Source: Jannaschia sp. Os4
Lineage (GTDB): Bacteria > Pseudomonadota > Alphaproteobacteria > Rhodobacterales > Rhodobacteraceae
NCBI RefSeq assembly: GCF_016820245.1
Contig: NZ_JAFCAR010000004.1
Span: 310,001 to 374,000, forward strand
DNA length: 64,000 bases
Reading direction: 5' to 3'
The number at the start of each line of letters is the position of its first letter. Positions within the stretch are counted from its first letter, which is position 1. The notes under the pieces are model-generated. The model made no database searches. It saw only the letters and a program-made list of their open reading frames with translations, and was not told the origin of the DNA. Made by a program: the position numbers and the translations under genes. Positions 11,722 to 21,115 of this stretch are shown in pieces.

Positions 11722-13494
11722 ATGCGGATTGTGCGGAGCGCCGCCGTGGCGGCGGCGATGATGGTGGGCGTGGCGCAGGGGGCGGCGGCGCAGGAGTTCT
11801 GGGTCCAGATCGAGGCGCATCCCACCCTGCGCGAGACCGAGGAGCGGGCGCGGGCCTACGGCGACCTGCTGCCGGACGTGAACGCCTTCACCCAGCCCGG
11901 CCTGTGGAGCGTGCTGACGCTCGGGCCCTACGACGGCGAGGGCGAGGCGCAGGCGATCCTGCGGCAGCTGCGGCGGCAGGGGCTCGTGCCGCGCGACAGC
12001 TTCGTGAGCCGGGGGCGGACCTACCGGGAGCGGATCTGGCCCGCGCCGGGCGCGGTGGCCGAGGCCGCGCCCGACGGGGAGGCCGGCGCGGCGGTCGCGG
12101 CGGCGGAGCAGGCCCCCGCCCCCGATGCCGCGCCCCGGGTCGACACCACCCCGCCCGAGCCGGTCGAGGAGACCCCGCGCGAGGCCCGGCGCTCGGAGGC
12201 GGGGCTGGACCGTGCGGCGCGCGAGGAGCTGCAGCGCGCGCTGCAGTGGTTCGGGCTCTACGCCGCGCGGATCGACGGGGCCTTCGGGCCGGGCACGCGC
12301 AACTCGATGGCGGCGTGGCAGGCGCGCGAGGGCGTCCCCACGACCGGCGTGCTGACGACCCGCCAGCGCGCGGACCTGCTGGCGCGGTTCGAGGCCGCCC
12401 GGGCGCGGATCGGCCTCGGCCCGCTCGTCGTGCGCGAGGCGGGGATCGAGCTGGTCGCGCCGCGGGGGCTCGTGACGTTCGACCGGATCGAGGCGCCCTT
12501 CGTCCACCACGCCGAGAAGAACGGCTCGGGCGTGACCCTCTCGCTGATCTCGCAGCCCGGCGGGGCCCGCGCGATGGGGGGGCTCTACCAGATCCTGCAG
12601 ACCGTGGAGGCTGTCCCGGAGGCGGGCGCACGCGAGCTGCGCCGCGACGGGTTCACGATCGAGGGCGCCGCCGGCGGCCGCACGACGCGGGTCGAGGCGC
12701 GGCTGCAGGGGGACCATCTCGTCGGGTTCATGATGTCGTGGCCCGCCGCCGAGGACGGGATGGCCGCGCGCGTGGTTCCGGAGATGGTCGCCTCGCTCGC
12801 CTCCGTCGGGGCGCCGCTCGACCCGGAGGCGGGGTTCGACCCGGCGGCACAGGACGTGGACATGGTGTCGGGCCTCGAGGTCCGCCGCCCCGCCCGCGTC
12901 GGCGCGGGCTTCTGGGTCGACCGGAGCGGCGCGGTGGCGACGGCGGCGGCCAACGTTGCCGAGTGCGGGCGCGTGACGCTCGACGGCGTCCACGAGGCCG
13001 AGGTGGCGACGCTGGCCGGCGACCTCGCGGTGCTGCGCCCGGTGGGCCGGCTGGCCCCGCCCGCCGTGGCCCGGCTCGCCCCCGCGGAGGCGCGGCTGAA
13101 GACCGGCGTGGCGGTGGGCGGCTATCCGTTCGGCGGCGTGCTCGGGACGGCCACGCTGACCTTCGGGACGCTGGAGGACGTGCGCGGCCTCGACGGGTCG
13201 GCGGACGTGCTGCGGCTCGGGCTCGCGGCGCGGGCCGGCGACGTGGGCGGCCCGGTGCTGGACGAGGCGGGCCGCGTGGCCGGCCTGCTGCTGCCCGCCC
13301 CCGAGATGGAGGGGCGCGCCCTGCCCGGCGACGTGGCGGTCGCGCTGAAGTCCGGGCGGCTGGAGACGGCGCTGTCGGCGGCGGGGGTGTCCGCGACGAT
13401 GGCCGACGGCCCCGCGCCCGCGCCGGTCGCGCCGGAGGACCTCACGCGGGTCGCGGCGGAGGTGACGGTGCTCGTGGGGTGCTGGGAGGGCTGA
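11722..13494 (+). CDS. Secreted SPOR / peptidoglycan-binding protein with a catalytically dead trypsin-like domain
   Basis: 590 residues. Signal peptide to about residue 23 (AAAQ). Residues 25-107 look like a SPOR domain (FWVQIEAHPT... WSVLTLGPYDGE...LVPRDSFVSRG). An Ala/Pro/Glu linker follows, then a PG_binding_1 domain at about 165-222 (LQRALQWFGLYAARIDGAFG). Residues about 385-560 have the fold signature of trypsin-like proteases, but the His position reads ATAAANVAEC (Ala at about 410), the Ser loop reads GDVGGPVLDEAG (Val at about 508 instead of Ser), and only the Asp position (GDLAVLRP) remains. I read it as a wall-associated pseudoprotease. The ATG follows GGGACGTGACG; the frame is open further upstream but has no signal peptide there. 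Confidence 0.8.
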   Translation: MRIVRSAAVAAAMMVGVAQGAAAQEFWVQIEAHPTLRETEERARAYGDLLPDVNAFTQPGLWSVLTLGPYDGEGEAQAILRQLRRQGLVPRDSFVSRGRTYRERIWPAPGAVAEAAPDGEAGAAVAAAEQAPAPDAAPRVDTTPPEPVEETPREARRSEAGLDRAAREELQRALQWFGLYAARIDGAFGPGTRNSMAAWQAREGVPTTGVLTTRQRADLLARFEAARARIGLGPLVVREAGIELVAPRGLVTFDRIEAPFVHHAEKNGSGVTLSLISQPGGARAMGGLYQILQTVEAVPEAGARELRRDGFTIEGAAGGRTTRVEARLQGDHLVGFMMSWPAAEDGMAARVVPEMVASLASVGAPLDPEAGFDPAAQDVDMVSGLEVRRPARVGAGFWVDRSGAVATAAANVAECGRVTLDGVHEAEVATLAGDLAVLRPVGRLAPPAVARLAPAEARLKTGVAVGGYPFGGVLGTATLTFGTLEDVRGLDGSADVLRLGLAARAGDVGGPVLDEAGRVAGLLLPAPEMEGRALPGDVAVALKSGRLETALSAAGVSATMADGPAPAPVAPEDLTRVAAEVTVLVGCWEG

Positions 13495-13555
13495 GGCCGC
13501 CCGGCGTCCCTCGCGGCGCGCGGCAGGGGCGGATCACGTCGCGCGGGGCGGCCCC

Positions 13556-15007
13556 TCAGGCCCGCCAGAACCGCGACGTGAACAGCACGAACACGACCAT
13601 CAGCTCCAGCCGCCCGACGAGCATCGCCGCGATCAGGATCCACTTCGCCGCGTCCCCCAGCGGCGCGAAGTTGCCCGTGGGGCCGATGATCGGCCCCAGC
13701 CCCGGCCCGATGTTGGCCAGCGCCGCCGCCGCGCCGGAGACCGACGTGGTGAAGTCGAGCCCCGTGAGCGCCAGCGCCACGGCCGTCACGCCCAGCGAGA
13801 TCAGGAACAGCACGAAGAACGCCATCACCGAGGCGAGCACGTCCTCGGAGACCGGGCGCCTGCCGTAGCGGGGGCGGAACACCCCATGGGGCGAGTGGAT
13901 GCGGCGCACCTGCGCCGCGACGGCGGCGAGCAGGATCTGGTAGCGGAACACCTTGACCGAGCACGAGGTCGATCCCGCGCAGCCGCCGACGAGCCCCGCG
14001 AAGAAGATCGCCGCCACGAGGACGGGCGACCACGCGCCGTAGTTGGCCGAGGCGTAGCCCGTGCCGGTCAGGATCGAGGTGAAGTTGAACGCGGCCTCGC
14101 GCAGGGCCCGCTCGGGGTCGTGCCCGTGGGAGAGGACGAGCACGACCACCGCCGACGCCACGAGCACCGCGAGCGTCCCCAGCAGGCCGCGGACCTGCGG
14201 GTCGCGCAGGAGGGGGCGCCCCCGCCCGTTGGCGATGAGGTCGACGTAGAGGACGAAGGGCAGCGCGGCGGCGATCATGAAGACCGTGGCGATGTACTCG
14301 TGGGCGCCCCTGTAGGCGCCGAAGCTCGCGTCGGTGTTGGCGAAGCCGCCCGTGGACACCGTGGTCATCGCGTGGACCACGGCGTCGAGCGCGTCCATCC
14401 CCGCCGCCCCGTAGGCCAGCGCGCAGACCACGGTGAGGCCGAAGTAGACGCCGCTGATCTGCTGCGCGATCTCGGCGGCGCGGGGCAGCACCTTGCCCAT
14501 CGTGTCGAACCCCTCCGAGCGGAAGATCTGCATGCCGCCGACGCGCAGTTCCGGCAGGAACACCATCGCCACGACGATGATCCCGATGCCGCCGAACCAC
14601 TGCAGCATCCCCCGCCACAGCAGCAGCCCGTCGGGGAGCGAGCCGAGCCCCGTGAGCACGGTCGATCCGGTCGTGGTGAGGCCCGACATCGCCTCGAACA
14701 CGGCGTCGGTGGCGTCCGCCCCGGTGGCGCCCATCAGGAACGGCAGCGCGGCGAAGAGCGGCAGCACCGCCCACACGCCCGTCGTCAGGAGGAAGGTCTG
14801 CTGCAGCGTCAGCCGCTCCCCCACACCGTTGGCGCAGGCGATGGCGGTCGCCCCGCCGACCAGCGCCGTCAGCCCCGCCGCGGAGGCGAAGGCGGGCCAG
14901 TGCCCGTTCCCCGCCGCGATGTCCGCCGCCGCCGGGACGATCATGGAGACGGCGAGGATCAGCACGAGCCAGCCGATCACGTAGCCCACGGGGCGCAGGT
15001 CGATCAT
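13556..15007 (-). CDS. trkH: TrkH/KtrB-family potassium uptake channel subunit
   Basis: Inner-membrane K+ translocating subunit. About 483 residues with four pore-loop repeats recognisable by their filter segments: SGLTTTGSTV, TTVSTGGFAN, SILTGTGYAS and AALANIGPGLGP. These carry the filter glycines, followed by conserved hydrophobic helices. The start MIDLRPVGYVIGW is preferred over two in-frame upstream starts because it begins at the first membrane helix. No trkA or trkI-like partner lies next to it, so the NAD-binding regulatory subunit must be encoded elsewhere. Confidence 0.93.
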   Translation of the reverse strand: MIDLRPVGYVIGWLVLILAVSMIVPAAADIAAGNGHWPAFASAAGLTALVGGATAIACANGVGERLTLQQTFLLTTGVWAVLPLFAALPFLMGATGADATDAVFEAMSGLTTTGSTVLTGLGSLPDGLLLWRGMLQWFGGIGIIVVAMVFLPELRVGGMQIFRSEGFDTMGKVLPRAAEIAQQISGVYFGLTVVCALAYGAAGMDALDAVVHAMTTVSTGGFANTDASFGAYRGAHEYIATVFMIAAALPFVLYVDLIANGRGRPLLRDPQVRGLLGTLAVLVASAVVVLVLSHGHDPERALREAAFNFTSILTGTGYASANYGAWSPVLVAAIFFAGLVGGCAGSTSCSVKVFRYQILLAAVAAQVRRIHSPHGVFRPRYGRRPVSEDVLASVMAFFVLFLISLGVTAVALALTGLDFTTSVSGAAAALANIGPGLGPIIGPTGNFAPLGDAAKWILIAAMLVGRLELMVVFVLFTSRFWRA

Positions 15008-15123
15008 GGCGCGACGCATCCCGGCGGGGGCCGGGGGTGTCAAGCGGCGGCCTCGCCTTGACGCCGGAACGCCGCGCGTCCATCTGCCCGCTCCTGTCCC
15101 CTCCCCGACCCCCGAGGCTTTCC

Positions 15124-15918
15124 ATGCAAGGCAGCGCGAACCTGAACGTGATGATCCGCGCCGCGCGCAAGGCCGGCCGGTCGCTGGTCAAGGATTTCGG
15201 CGAGGTCGAGAACCTCCAGGTCGCGCGCAAGGGGCCGGGCGACTTCGTCACCCGCGCCGACCGCCGGGCCGAGGAGATCCTGCGCGAGGCGCTGATGGAG
15301 GCGCGTCCGAACTACGGCTGGCTCGGCGAGGAGACGGGCGCCTCGGAGGGCAAGGACCCGACGCGGCGCTGGATCGTGGACCCGCTCGACGGGACCACGA
15401 ACTTCCTGCACGGGATGCCCCACTGGGCCGTCTCGGTGGCGCTGGAGCACAAGGGCGAGATCGTCGCTGGCGTGGTGCACGACCCGGTCAAGGCCGAGAC
15501 CTTCTACGCCGAGAAGGGCGCGGGCGCGTGGCTGGGCGACAACCACAGGCTGCGGGTCTCGGGGCGCACCCGCCTGATCGAGACGGTCCACGCGACCGGG
15601 ATCCCGTGGGCGTCCTCGCCCTACCTGCCGGCCTCCCTGCAGGACCTCGCCCGGCTGATGCCCGCCTGCGCGGGCGTGCGGCGCTGGGGGGCGGCGTCGC
15701 TGGACCTCGCCTACGTCGCGGCGGGCCGGTTCGACGGCTACTGGGAGCGGGGGCTGAAGCCGTGGGACATCGCGGCGGGCATCGTCATCGTCCGCGAGGC
15801 GGGCGGCCTCGTCGAGCCGATCCGGTCGGCGCAGTCGCTCTTGGAGGACGGCCACATTGTGGCGGCCTCCGCCAATATCTTCGACCCCTTCGCCAAGATT
15901 GTTCGCGAAAGACCCTGA
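15124..15918 (+). CDS. suhB: Inositol monophosphatase family protein (SuhB-like)
   Basis: 264 residues. Mg2+-dependent phosphatase fold: GDFVTRADRRAEE, WLGEETG, the metal-binding motif WIVDPLDGTTNFLHGMP, and the C-terminal motif YWERGLKPWDIAAGIVIVREAGG. Typically hydrolyses inositol or sugar phosphates; in some bacteria SuhB also affects rRNA antitermination. The MQGSANLNVMIRAARKAG start matches the family. It stands divergent from trkH. Confidence 0.93.
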   Translation: MQGSANLNVMIRAARKAGRSLVKDFGEVENLQVARKGPGDFVTRADRRAEEILREALMEARPNYGWLGEETGASEGKDPTRRWIVDPLDGTTNFLHGMPHWAVSVALEHKGEIVAGVVHDPVKAETFYAEKGAGAWLGDNHRLRVSGRTRLIETVHATGIPWASSPYLPASLQDLARLMPACAGVRRWGAASLDLAYVAAGRFDGYWERGLKPWDIAAGIVIVREAGGLVEPIRSAQSLLEDGHIVAASANIFDPFAKIVRERP

Positions 15919-15972
15919 AGGCGCCCTAGTCGCGCCCATCCTGTGGTTGACGTATTGGTCAACCAGCGAGGG

Positions 15973-16194
15973 ATGTCGATCGTGCGACGCTTTTTGACCG
16001 GAGATCATGGGGGGGCCACCGTCGAGTGGGTCGTGCTCACCGTCCTCGTCGTCGCCGGCGTGACGTACATGTTCGACCCGGTGGCCCAAGAGGTGCAGGC
16101 GATCGCGATGCGGATCGAGCGGACGCTCACGGACCTCCGGATCCCGACGACCTTCGCCGCGATGAAGGACTTCGCCGCGCGCGGCACGTTCTGA
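15973..16194 (+). CDS. Small prepilin-like membrane peptide
   Basis: 73 residues. MSIVRRFLTGDHGGATVEWVV has a basic leader, then Gly followed by GATVE, with Glu at position +5 after a potential prepilin-peptidase cut, then a hydrophobic helix (VVLTVLVVAGVTYMF). This resembles Flp/TadE-type pilin-like peptides. It has a good ribosome site (GCGAGGG). An 8-bp inverted repeat (15944-15951 with 15958-15965) lies just upstream. No tad genes are nearby, so its role is unknown. Confidence 0.65.
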   Translation: MSIVRRFLTGDHGGATVEWVVLTVLVVAGVTYMFDPVAQEVQAIAMRIERTLTDLRIPTTFAAMKDFAARGTF

Positions 16195-16250
16195 ACGCGA
16201 ACGGCGCGCGTTAACGTCTCCTTCGGATTCGCCGCGTAGCCTCGCGGGCG

Positions 16251-18179
16251 ATGCGCGTCCTCCCGCCCCTTCCCGCCCTCCCCTCCGCCGCAGGCTGGCG
16301 CCGCGCCCTGTCGGGGATCGACTGGCCGATGGCGTTCCCCGCGCTGGCGCTCGGCGCACTCGCCTGCGGGTGGCCCGCGGCGGCGATGGCGCTGGGGGCG
16401 GTGCTGCCGCTCTGGCTCGCGTTCGGGAGGCGGCCGCGCCACGCGCGCGCGGTCGCGCGCGGCGCGCCGCTGGAGGCCGTCCTCGAGGACGCGCTCGCGC
16501 GGGCGGACCGGGCGGGGCGGACGACGGCGCTGCTCCTGTTCCGCGTCGATCCCGGACCGGTCGCGGGGGCGGACATGCTGGCCTTGGCCCTTGCGCGGGC
16601 CCGCGGCGCCCTGCGCGGGGCGGACACGCTCATGGCGCACGGTCCGGACGGGTTCGCCGTCGTGCTGGACCCGATCCCGGCGGGCGGCGGCGTCGCGGCC
16701 CGCGTCGCGGACCGCGTGCAGGCCGCGCTGCGCGAGCCGGTCGCGGCCGGACCGTGGCCGGCGCGCGTCGGCGCCCACGCAGGCGTCTGCGCGCCGGCCC
16801 GCGCCACCGACGTCACCCCCGCTTCCATGCTCGCGGTGGCCGAATCGGCGCTGGGCCGCGCGGCCCGCGCCGGTCCGGGGGCCGTCGTGTCGCGGACCGG
16901 CGACCGGCCCGATCCGACGGAGGACGGCCCCGGCCTCCCCCGCGACCTCGCCGCCGCCTTGGACGCGGACGAGGTGGAGGCGTGGTTCCAGCCGATCCTG
17001 TCCCTGGAGGACGGATCGGTCCGGGGGGTCGAGACGCTCGTGCGGTGGCGCCACCCGGATCACGGGCTCGTCCCCCCGCCCCGGATCCTCTCCGCGGCCG
17101 GCGAGGCGGGGCTCGCCCCCCGCTTCGCCATCGCGATGGTCGAGCGGGCGATCTCCGCCCTCCGCGACTGGGACCGGGCCGGCCTCGCCGTGCCGGTCGT
17201 CTCGGTGAACCTGTCGCAGGAGGAGCTGCGCGATCCCGGCCTTGCCCGGACGATCCTCGACCGGCTCGGCGACGCCGGGGTGCCGCCGGACCGCCTCGTC
17301 GTCGAGATCCTCGAGACCGTCGTCGCGGAGGCGGGCGACGATGCGGCGATGGCGAACCTGCGCCGGCTCGCGCGGGCCGGCGTGCGGCTCGACCTCGACG
17401 ACTTCGGGATCACGGCCGGGTGCATCGCGAACGTGACGCGGTTCGGGGTCCACCGCCTGAAGATCGACCGGACCCTCGTGACCGGCCTCGGCGCGGACCC
17501 CGACCGCAACAGGATGGTCGCCGCGATCCTGCGCTTGGCGGACGCTCTGGGGGTCGGGGTCGTCGCGGAGGGCGTCGAGACGGCGGTGGACGCGGAGGCT
17601 CTGCGCGCGCTCGGCTGCACCACCGCGCAGGGCTACGCCCTCTGCCGCCCCGCCCCGGCGGACGACCTCGCCGAATGGCTGCGCCGCCGCGCCCGCCACG
17701 GAAGCGCGCGCCCCTGCCTGCCGCCGGGAGAGGGCGTGCCGCCGCCGGCCCCGGGGATGGAGACGGTTCCGGCCGCGCCGCTCGTGGGCGCGGGAGGGCG
17801 CATCGAGGGCACTGCCGCTAAAGGAGGGCGCGTGCGGGTATCGGTCGTGGACCTTCCCGACGTCGCCTCCGCTGCGGCGCCGCCGATCAGACCCTGCGAA
17901 ACGGGCTGCAGCGCGTCCTCACTCGACCCCGCCGGGGTGCGGGAGGCCCGCGCCTGCACCCATGCCGGCTCCACCCCCGCGCGTCGCCCGACCGGGGGCG
18001 GGCATCGCGACGGCATCCAGCCAACCCCTGTGCAGCGCACGGAGACGGGCGCCGCCCTTCCCGCGGCATTAGGCGAGGCCGTGGAGGGGGGCGAGCACGC
18101 GGCGCGATGCGGCCTTGGCGATCCGGTGATCCCGTCGCGCCGTCCCGACGCGCGGGCGGGCCGGTCGCTGTCCGGCTAG
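16251..18179 (+). CDS. Membrane-anchored degenerate GGDEF-EAL protein (probable c-di-GMP phosphodiesterase)
   Basis: 642 residues. Two hydrophobic helices at about 28-58, a degenerate GGDEF domain (the active site reads GPDGF at 131-135), then an EAL domain at about 230-470. EAL catalytic positions are kept: Glu261 in ETLVRW, Asn320 (VNLSQEE), Glu352, DLDDFG (381-386), Lys404 (LKIDR), Glu440 (VVAEGVET) and Gln460. It should therefore hydrolyse c-di-GMP while the GGDEF half senses or is silent. Residues about 485-642 form a Pro/Gly/Arg-rich low-complexity tail without homology that I recognise; it may be real or a fortuitous open extension. Confidence 0.8.
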   Translation: MRVLPPLPALPSAAGWRRALSGIDWPMAFPALALGALACGWPAAAMALGAVLPLWLAFGRRPRHARAVARGAPLEAVLEDALARADRAGRTTALLLFRVDPGPVAGADMLALALARARGALRGADTLMAHGPDGFAVVLDPIPAGGGVAARVADRVQAALREPVAAGPWPARVGAHAGVCAPARATDVTPASMLAVAESALGRAARAGPGAVVSRTGDRPDPTEDGPGLPRDLAAALDADEVEAWFQPILSLEDGSVRGVETLVRWRHPDHGLVPPPRILSAAGEAGLAPRFAIAMVERAISALRDWDRAGLAVPVVSVNLSQEELRDPGLARTILDRLGDAGVPPDRLVVEILETVVAEAGDDAAMANLRRLARAGVRLDLDDFGITAGCIANVTRFGVHRLKIDRTLVTGLGADPDRNRMVAAILRLADALGVGVVAEGVETAVDAEALRALGCTTAQGYALCRPAPADDLAEWLRRRARHGSARPCLPPGEGVPPPAPGMETVPAAPLVGAGGRIEGTAAKGGRVRVSVVDLPDVASAAAPPIRPCETGCSASSLDPAGVREARACTHAGSTPARRPTGGGHRDGIQPTPVQRTETGAALPAALGEAVEGGEHAARCGLGDPVIPSRRPDARAGRSLSG

Positions 18180-18368
18180 GCCGGCCGCCGCCATGCCCCG
18201 CCGGAGGCCCCTCCATGCGGGGCGGGCGCCGCTTCGGGCCGACAGGCCGATGGCGGGCGGCCCGGAGGCTGGAGGGGCCGTCGGAGGACGCGCGGACGCG
18301 GCCCTTGACCTCCCACGCCCCCGGCTGTTGAAGGCAGGCGCTTTTCCAACACCGCCGGGGTCCGCCGC

Positions 18369-20384
18369 ATGGACGAACAGAACCGCAACCTGATCCTTGC
18401 GATGGTCCTGTCGGGCCTCGTGATGCTCGTCTGGTTCGTCCTCTTCCCGCCGGAGCAGCAGGCCCCCACCGTGGCGGAGGTGCCCACGGCCGACGGCGTG
18501 CCCGCGCCCAACGCGCCGGGGGCGGCCGTGCCGCCCGGCGCCGCGGCCCCGGGCGCGCCCGCGACCGCCGCCACCGGCGACGCGCTGCTGCCCGGCGCGT
18601 CGCGCGACGCGGCGCTCTCCGCCTCGGCGCGGGTGGAGATCGAGACGCCCCGCCTGACGGGCTCGCTCTCGCTCACGGGCGGGCGGATCGACGACCTCGC
18701 GCTCAAGGACTACCGCGAGACCCTCGACGCCGACTCCCCCATCGTCACGCTGCTCACGCCCGCGGGCGCGGCGGGCGCCTACTACGCGCTGCACGGCTGG
18801 GTGCCCGGCGGCGGCCTCGGGGCGGACGCGGTGCCCGGCCCGTCGACCCCATGGGAGGTGGCGGCGGGCGACGTGCTGGCCCCCGGCGCGCCGGTCGTCC
18901 TGCGCTGGGACAACGGCGCCGGCCTCACCTTCGAGCGCGAGATCTCCGTGGACGACGAGTTCATGTTCACGGTCGAGCAGCGCGTCGCCAACGCGACCGG
19001 CGCGCCGGTCAGCCTCGCTCCCTACGGCGTCGTGGCCCGACACGGGCGGCCCGACACGGTGGACTTCTTCATCCTCCACGAGGGCGTGGTGGCCAAGACC
19101 GACGGCACCTTGGAGGAGATCGACTACGACGACGTGGCCGACCTCGACGCGGTGGCTGCCGAGGGGGGGCGGGTCGAGTTGCTCGACGTGACGGAGAGCG
19201 GCTGGATCGGGTTCACCGACAAATACTGGATGACCACCCTCATCCCCGACCGCGACGTGCCGTTCACCGCCGTGGCCAAGTACGTGGACGGCGCGGACGT
19301 CTACCAGACCGAGACCCGCCTGCCCGCGATGACCATCGCCGCGGGCGCGACCGCCGCCTCGTCCCAGCGCCTCTTCGCCGGGGCGAAGGAGTGGGAGGTC
19401 ATCCGCGACTACGAGGCGGGGCGGACGCTGAACGGGTTCGGCGACCACTTCCTCTACACGTTCGGCCTCGTCGACGAGGGCGCGACGGCGGTGGACCGCT
19501 TCGTCGACAGCATCGACTGGGGCTGGTTCTACTTCCTCACCAAGCCGATCTTCATGATGCTGCACGGTCTGGAGGACGTGATCGGCAACATGGGCGTGTC
19601 GATCATCGTGCTGACGCTGATCATCAAGGCGCTGCTGCTGCCCCTGGCCTACAAGTCCTACGTCTCGATGGCGCGGATGAAGGAGCTCCAGCCCGAGATG
19701 GAGAAGCTGAAGGAGAAGGCGGGCGACGACCGCCAGAAGCTCCAGCAGGGGATGATGGCGCTCTACCGGGACAACAAGGTGAACCCCGCCGCCGGGTGCC
19801 TGCCGATCCTGCTGCAGATCCCGATCTTCTTCTCGCTCTACAAGGTGATCTTCGTCACGATCGACCTGCGCCACGCGCCGTTCTTCGGCCCGTTCCAAGA
19901 CCTCTCGGCGCCGGACCCGACCTCGATCCTGAACCTGTTCGGCCTGCTGCCCTTCGGCGCGCCGGAGCCGGGCACGATCCTCGCTCTAGTGTTCATCGGC
20001 ATCCTGCCGATCCTGCTGGGCGTGTCGATGTACCTGCAGCAGAAGCTGAACCCCGCGCCGACGGACCCGACGCAGGCGATGATCTTCGCGTGGCTGCCGT
20101 GGGTGTTCATGTTCATGCTGGGCGGGTTCGCGTCGGGCCTCGTGGTCTACTGGATTGCGAACAACACGATCACCTTCATCCAGCAGTACTCGATCATGCG
20201 CTCGCAGGGCATGAAGCCCGACCTCTTGGGCAACATCCGCGGCACGACCAAGCCGGTCGCGCCGGTGTCGAAGGAGAAGGCCGCGAACGCGCCCGAGGCC
20301 CCCAAGGCCGAGGGCGAGGCGCCGCCGCCCGCCAACCGGCCCGGCCCCTCGCCCAAGAAGCGCAAGCCCCGGAGCAAGCGGTGA
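18369..20384 (+). CDS. yidC: Membrane protein insertase YidC
   Basis: Inserts and folds inner-membrane proteins alone or with SecYEG. 671 residues. N-terminal helix (LILAMVLSGLVMLVWFVLF), an Ala/Pro linker, a large periplasmic domain (about 85-370), then the conserved five-helix core starting FYFLTKPIFMMLHGLEDVIG, with ARMKELQPEMEKLKEK and GCLPILLQIPIFFSLYKV. The C-terminal tail is basic (KKRKPRSKR), as in alphaproteobacteria. Heads the yidC-MOSC-engB-argB cluster. rpmH, rnpA and yidD, which often precede yidC, are not found upstream here. Confidence 0.98.
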   Translation: MDEQNRNLILAMVLSGLVMLVWFVLFPPEQQAPTVAEVPTADGVPAPNAPGAAVPPGAAAPGAPATAATGDALLPGASRDAALSASARVEIETPRLTGSLSLTGGRIDDLALKDYRETLDADSPIVTLLTPAGAAGAYYALHGWVPGGGLGADAVPGPSTPWEVAAGDVLAPGAPVVLRWDNGAGLTFEREISVDDEFMFTVEQRVANATGAPVSLAPYGVVARHGRPDTVDFFILHEGVVAKTDGTLEEIDYDDVADLDAVAAEGGRVELLDVTESGWIGFTDKYWMTTLIPDRDVPFTAVAKYVDGADVYQTETRLPAMTIAAGATAASSQRLFAGAKEWEVIRDYEAGRTLNGFGDHFLYTFGLVDEGATAVDRFVDSIDWGWFYFLTKPIFMMLHGLEDVIGNMGVSIIVLTLIIKALLLPLAYKSYVSMARMKELQPEMEKLKEKAGDDRQKLQQGMMALYRDNKVNPAAGCLPILLQIPIFFSLYKVIFVTIDLRHAPFFGPFQDLSAPDPTSILNLFGLLPFGAPEPGTILALVFIGILPILLGVSMYLQQKLNPAPTDPTQAMIFAWLPWVFMFMLGGFASGLVVYWIANNTITFIQQYSIMRSQGMKPDLLGNIRGTTKPVAPVSKEKAANAPEAPKAEGEAPPPANRPGPSPKKRKPRSKR

Positions 20385-21115
20385 AGGTCGCCGCGATCTG
20401 GCGCCATCCGATCAAGGCAATCGGGCGGGAGCGGATCGCGGAGGCCGTGCTGGAGGCGGGGCGCGCCCTGCCCGGCGACCGGGTCTGGGCGGTGGCGCAC
20501 GAGGATGCCCGCCTCGATGGCGACGGCTGGGCGCATTGCCGCAACTTCGCCCGGGGCGCCGCCGCGCCGTCGCTGATGGCGGTGGAGCTGGCGCGCTCGG
20601 GCGATCGGCTGAGGCTGACGCATCCGGACCGGCCGGAGCTGATCGTCGATCCCGACGAGAGCCCCGAGACGGTGGCGCAGTGGATCGTGCCGCTGGTCCC
20701 CGAGCAGCGGTCGCGGCCGGTGCGCGTGGTGCGCGCGGGCGCGCAGGCGTGGACGGACAGCGCGTTCCCCTCGGTCTCGATCGCGGGGCTGTCGTCGCTC
20801 CGGGCGCTGTCGGACAAGGTGGGGGCGGCCCTGTCGCCGGACCGCTTCCGCGCGAACCTCTGGGTCGACAATACCGGGCCGTGGGAGGAGTTCGACTGGG
20901 TCGGCCGGACGATCCGCGTGGGCGAGGCGGAGCTGCGCATCGAGGAGCGGATCGTGCGCTGCAAGGCGACGACGGCGAACCCGGAGACCGGGTGCGTGGA
21001 CGCGGACACGCTGGGCGCGCTGGAGGAGGGCTGGGGGCACCGGGAGTTCGGGGTCTACGCCGTCGTCACGAAGGGCGGGCGGATCGCGGACGGGGCCGAG
21101 GTGGCCGTCCTGTGA
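20381..21115 (+). CDS. MOSC domain-containing protein
   Basis: 244 residues from a GTG that overlaps the yidC stop (GTGA). N-terminal MOSC_N beta-barrel part (VAAIWRHPIKAIGRE) followed by the MOSC sulfur-carrier domain with its conserved Cys (IVRCKATTANPETG, DRFRANLWVD). The family moves sulfur to molybdenum cofactor or binds cofactor metal; the physiological partner is unknown. Overlap with both neighbours indicates translational coupling. Confidence 0.9.
   Translation: MKVAAIWRHPIKAIGRERIAEAVLEAGRALPGDRVWAVAHEDARLDGDGWAHCRNFARGAAAPSLMAVELARSGDRLRLTHPDRPELIVDPDESPETVAQWIVPLVPEQRSRPVRVVRAGAQAWTDSAFPSVSIAGLSSLRALSDKVGAALSPDRFRANLWVDNTGPWEEFDWVGRTIRVGEAELRIEERIVRCKATTANPETGCVDADTLGALEEGWGHREFGVYAVVTKGGRIADGAEVAVL

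Noticed and set aside
15944-15965. TTGAC-containing palindrome as promoter of the prepilin-like gene
   Set aside because: With TTGACG as -35, the -10 would fall on the start codon; it may be an operator but there is no support.
18180-18368. rnpA or rpmH upstream of yidC
   Set aside because: No frame with the rpmH (MKRTFQPS-type) or rnpA signature; only 189 bp of GC-rich sequence.
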